Assembly: GCF_003672135.1 (NCBI RefSeq) | Contig: NC_039514.1 | Coordinates: 8,545,787-8,609,786, forward strand | Direction: 5' to 3' | Length of the DNA stretch: 64,000 nt | Source: Ooceraea biroi | Lineage: Eukaryota > Arthropoda > Insecta > Hymenoptera > Formicidae | Part shown: positions 62,325 through 64,000 of the stretch, in pieces | How the letters are laid out: the number at the start of each line of letters is the position of its first letter | How positions within the stretch are numbered: the first letter of the stretch is position 1 | The notes under the pieces: generated by a model | The model's input: the letters and a program-made list of their open reading frames with translations, nothing else | Database searches by the model: none | Told to the model about the DNA's origin: nothing | Program-made: the position numbers and the translations under genes

Positions 62325-62720
62325 TTTTTTAGATCGATTCTTTGATTCCGATTTTTTTAAAGAATCACTTTTCATGATTCGATTCAGAATCGATTCAAGA
62401 ATCTTCTAAAAGAATTGAATAGCCCTACGTCCATGTACGACATCACTATCGGCAGCCCACCGTAACTCCGCGTCTTCTCGTGCCGATTTTCGCGCTGCAG
62501 CCGTCGCACCGCATTATTTATGAGCACCGATCGGCACAGACTCGCCTCGGGGCCGTCGATGCTCCTCAGTTTGCCAGCGGAGATCTTGAGCAGTCGGCGG
62601 CGTTCCTCCCGTGCATGATAGTTAGCGAAAATCCTCGTGGGTCGGCTCCTGCGGATTACCCGATCCTCCTCCAATCTCATTTTAGCGTCTACAATCAAGA
62701 GAAGGACACAAGGAAAAAAA

Positions 62721-62931
62721 AGATTAGTACCAGGAGCCTATATATAGTTATAAAATTTTTTATATGTAGCAAAATTAGTACATACCAGGAGGCTATACAT
62801 ATATAGTTATAAAATTTTTTATATGTAGCAAAATTAGTACATACCAGGAGCCTATATATATAGCTATAAAAATTTTTTATATAGCAAGATTAATACCAGG
62901 AGCCTATATATAGCTATAAAAATTTTTTTAA
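62721..62931. repeat. Four-copy AT-rich tandem repeat, 52-59 bp
   Basis: Units start at CAGGAGCCTATATATAG (62731), 62786, 62845 and 62897. Each runs through TATAAAATTTTTTATAT and ends TAGCAARATTAGTAC. Unit length varies through TA slippage. Confidence 0.93.
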
Positions 62932-63387
62932 GAAGAAAGGAGTGCTGGATCGGTTTTCCGGATGGCTATTTGTAAGGTGATAACGCAAATGTTTCTTGCG
63001 AGAACGTCACACCAGGGCACATATTATGAAACTGTGCGGAAACGATTCCGATCGGAATGATTCCGTTTTTTCCACATTTGTCCCTTTCTTCGATAGTTTT
63101 CGGTATCGTTAACTAGCGAACAGCCAATGGCAAAGACGATCTTGGAGAAAAGAGTGGCTCTCATAGGCTGTCGCTGCATAACGATATAGAATGAGATAGA
63201 TACATAAATGGATGTTACAGAGAAAAAGATGAAGAGACATGAGTGCAAAAAGTGTGAGTAACGCGACAGACCTAATGAGAGAAGCGAAATCGACATCTAA
63301 TTCCTGATTGGTGGAGCCATGTTGAGCCCACAGAGTGACAGCGATTGGTGGAACAGACTGACTGGAGCTCCAGTCTGGTCTGAAGTA

Positions 63388-63588
63388 GAGACACTAGAAT
63401 ACAGAGTCTGGACATCTCGTGGACATCTTTCCATTGGTTGACGTTCTCAGGTCCCTCACAATGGCGGAGCCAATCAAAGTGTCTTTTTTCGCTGCTTCAC
63501 GTCCACACTGCTTCACGTATCCACTGTAAATGTACGCCATTTTGAGGGGTTTTGGGTGAGATGTCCAGACTCTGTATTCTAGTGTCTC
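63388..63588. mobile_element. 201-bp TA-flanked MITE
   Basis: Inverted arms of about 31 bp (GAGACACTAGAATACAGAGT and on to CATCTC at 63388-63418, complement at 63558-63588). TA lies at 63386-63387 and 63589-63590. This fits a Tc1/mariner-type MITE. Confidence 0.88.
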
Positions 63589-63607
63589 TAGTCTGGAGCA
63601 GACAGCT

Positions 63608-63754
63608 GGGGGTCTATTACGTATCTCTTCACGGAGTGAAAATGTGAAAAATGAGCAAATTTACTAGAATATTTATAATTTGATTGGTCAACACCTAGTG
63701 AATTTGCTCACTTTTCGCATTTTCACTCCGTGAAGAGATACGTAATAGACCCCC
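63608..63754. mobile_element. 147-bp palindromic MITE
   Basis: GGGGGTCTATTACGTATCTC and on to CACTCATTTTC-like sequence pairs with the complement ending at 63754. Arms are roughly 50 bp with few mismatches. No clear target duplication is seen. Confidence 0.85.
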
Positions 63755-64000
63755 TGTTGCTGTTGCCGCGTCTCAGTGGGCTCAAGATGGCGGTCTCCGC
63801 CATCTTAAAATCAGGCGATTTCGCTTCTCCCATTATATAGGACTCTATAGACTCTACTTTTCAGATGTATCATGTAGATAAAGCGAGACAGCTTTTTAGA
63901 GCTTTAGGGGTTAGGTTAAGAAATTTTATAAACATTGTAAGATCTGCTTGCTATATACTGTTACATGGAACTCTGTGCTTTAAATGCATTTTCTGTTAAA

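Larger units (their letters stand above)
60390..62430. mobile_element. Older hAT element interrupted by a younger one
   Basis: Both ends are dense in AATCGATTC-type words (60400-60520 and 62325-62410), arranged inversely like the subterminal repeats of hAT elements. The right end, read inward, is TAGGGCTATTCAATTC, a hAT-like terminus. The left end is not precisely located. A decayed transposase C-terminus lies at 61826-62083, and the hAT at 60628-61815 has inserted into it. Confidence 0.6.
63273..63835. mobile_element. Outer palindromic element hosting two MITEs
   Basis: TAATGAGAGAAGCGAAATCG (63273-63292) faces its near-complement at 63816-63835. The inner parts of both arms also match (TGATT, GGAGMCC, TTGAGCCCAC), giving arms of about 75 bp. 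Two smaller inverted-repeat elements (63388-63588 and 63608-63754) sit inside. Confidence 0.75.

Noticed and set aside
1..64000. CRISPR arrays, bacterial operons or phage-like systems
   Set aside because: No regular spacer arrays, Shine-Dalgarno-led gene clusters or phage genes are present; the sequence is eukaryotic in character.

Overview
The window looks like nuclear DNA of an insect, most likely a hymenopteran such as an ant. The grounds are two mariner families (one of the mellifera subfamily, first known from honey bee), several hAT and TTAA-type DNA transposons, many long-inverted-repeat elements, frequent CpG, and no bacterial-style gene packing. The species is an inference. Most of the 64 kb is intergenic or intronic. 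The short open frames scattered through it are mostly chance or lie inside repeats.

Layout. 1-2209 is a tandem array of roughly 520-600 bp units, each with a 36-bp minisatellite and an 83-nt tRNA-like module. The same family returns in opposite orientation at 50624-51892. 6883-8816 and 17977-20565 are two copies, in opposite orientation, of one internally rearranged mariner whose transposase core is tandemly repeated two and three times. 10345-11351 is an element with 36-bp inverted ends. 11975-13182 is a TTAA-type element with a transposase remnant, and 48543-49436 is a related non-autonomous element. 33483-34781 is a full-length but dead mellifera-subfamily mariner.

28407-29981, 38757-39422 plus 40530-41602, and 42914-44239 are long-inverted-repeat elements with 9-bp target duplications and shared terminal motifs. 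The middle one appears to have been split by a 2.2-kb inversion with a staggered break. The right end (56661-63835) holds a hAT element, a hAT inserted in an older hAT, tandem repeats and a nest of small inverted-repeat elements.

Host genes. The only stretch with convincing exon structure is on the minus strand at about 17166-17801. Two or three exons with matching splice phases encode a peptide that resembles the start of a Dbl-homology (RhoGEF) domain. A weaker candidate exon lies at 35552-35655. No complete host gene, tRNA, rRNA or LINE was recognised.

The most noteworthy observations are: (1) the mariner with tandem internal catalytic-domain repeats at two loci, each locus internally homogenised; (2) the inversion that can be read back exactly from target duplications and a 74-bp perfect inverted duplication; (3) the 9-bp-TSD long-inverted-repeat family carrying a conserved small open frame; and (4) the satellite whose every unit carries a class II tRNA-like module.
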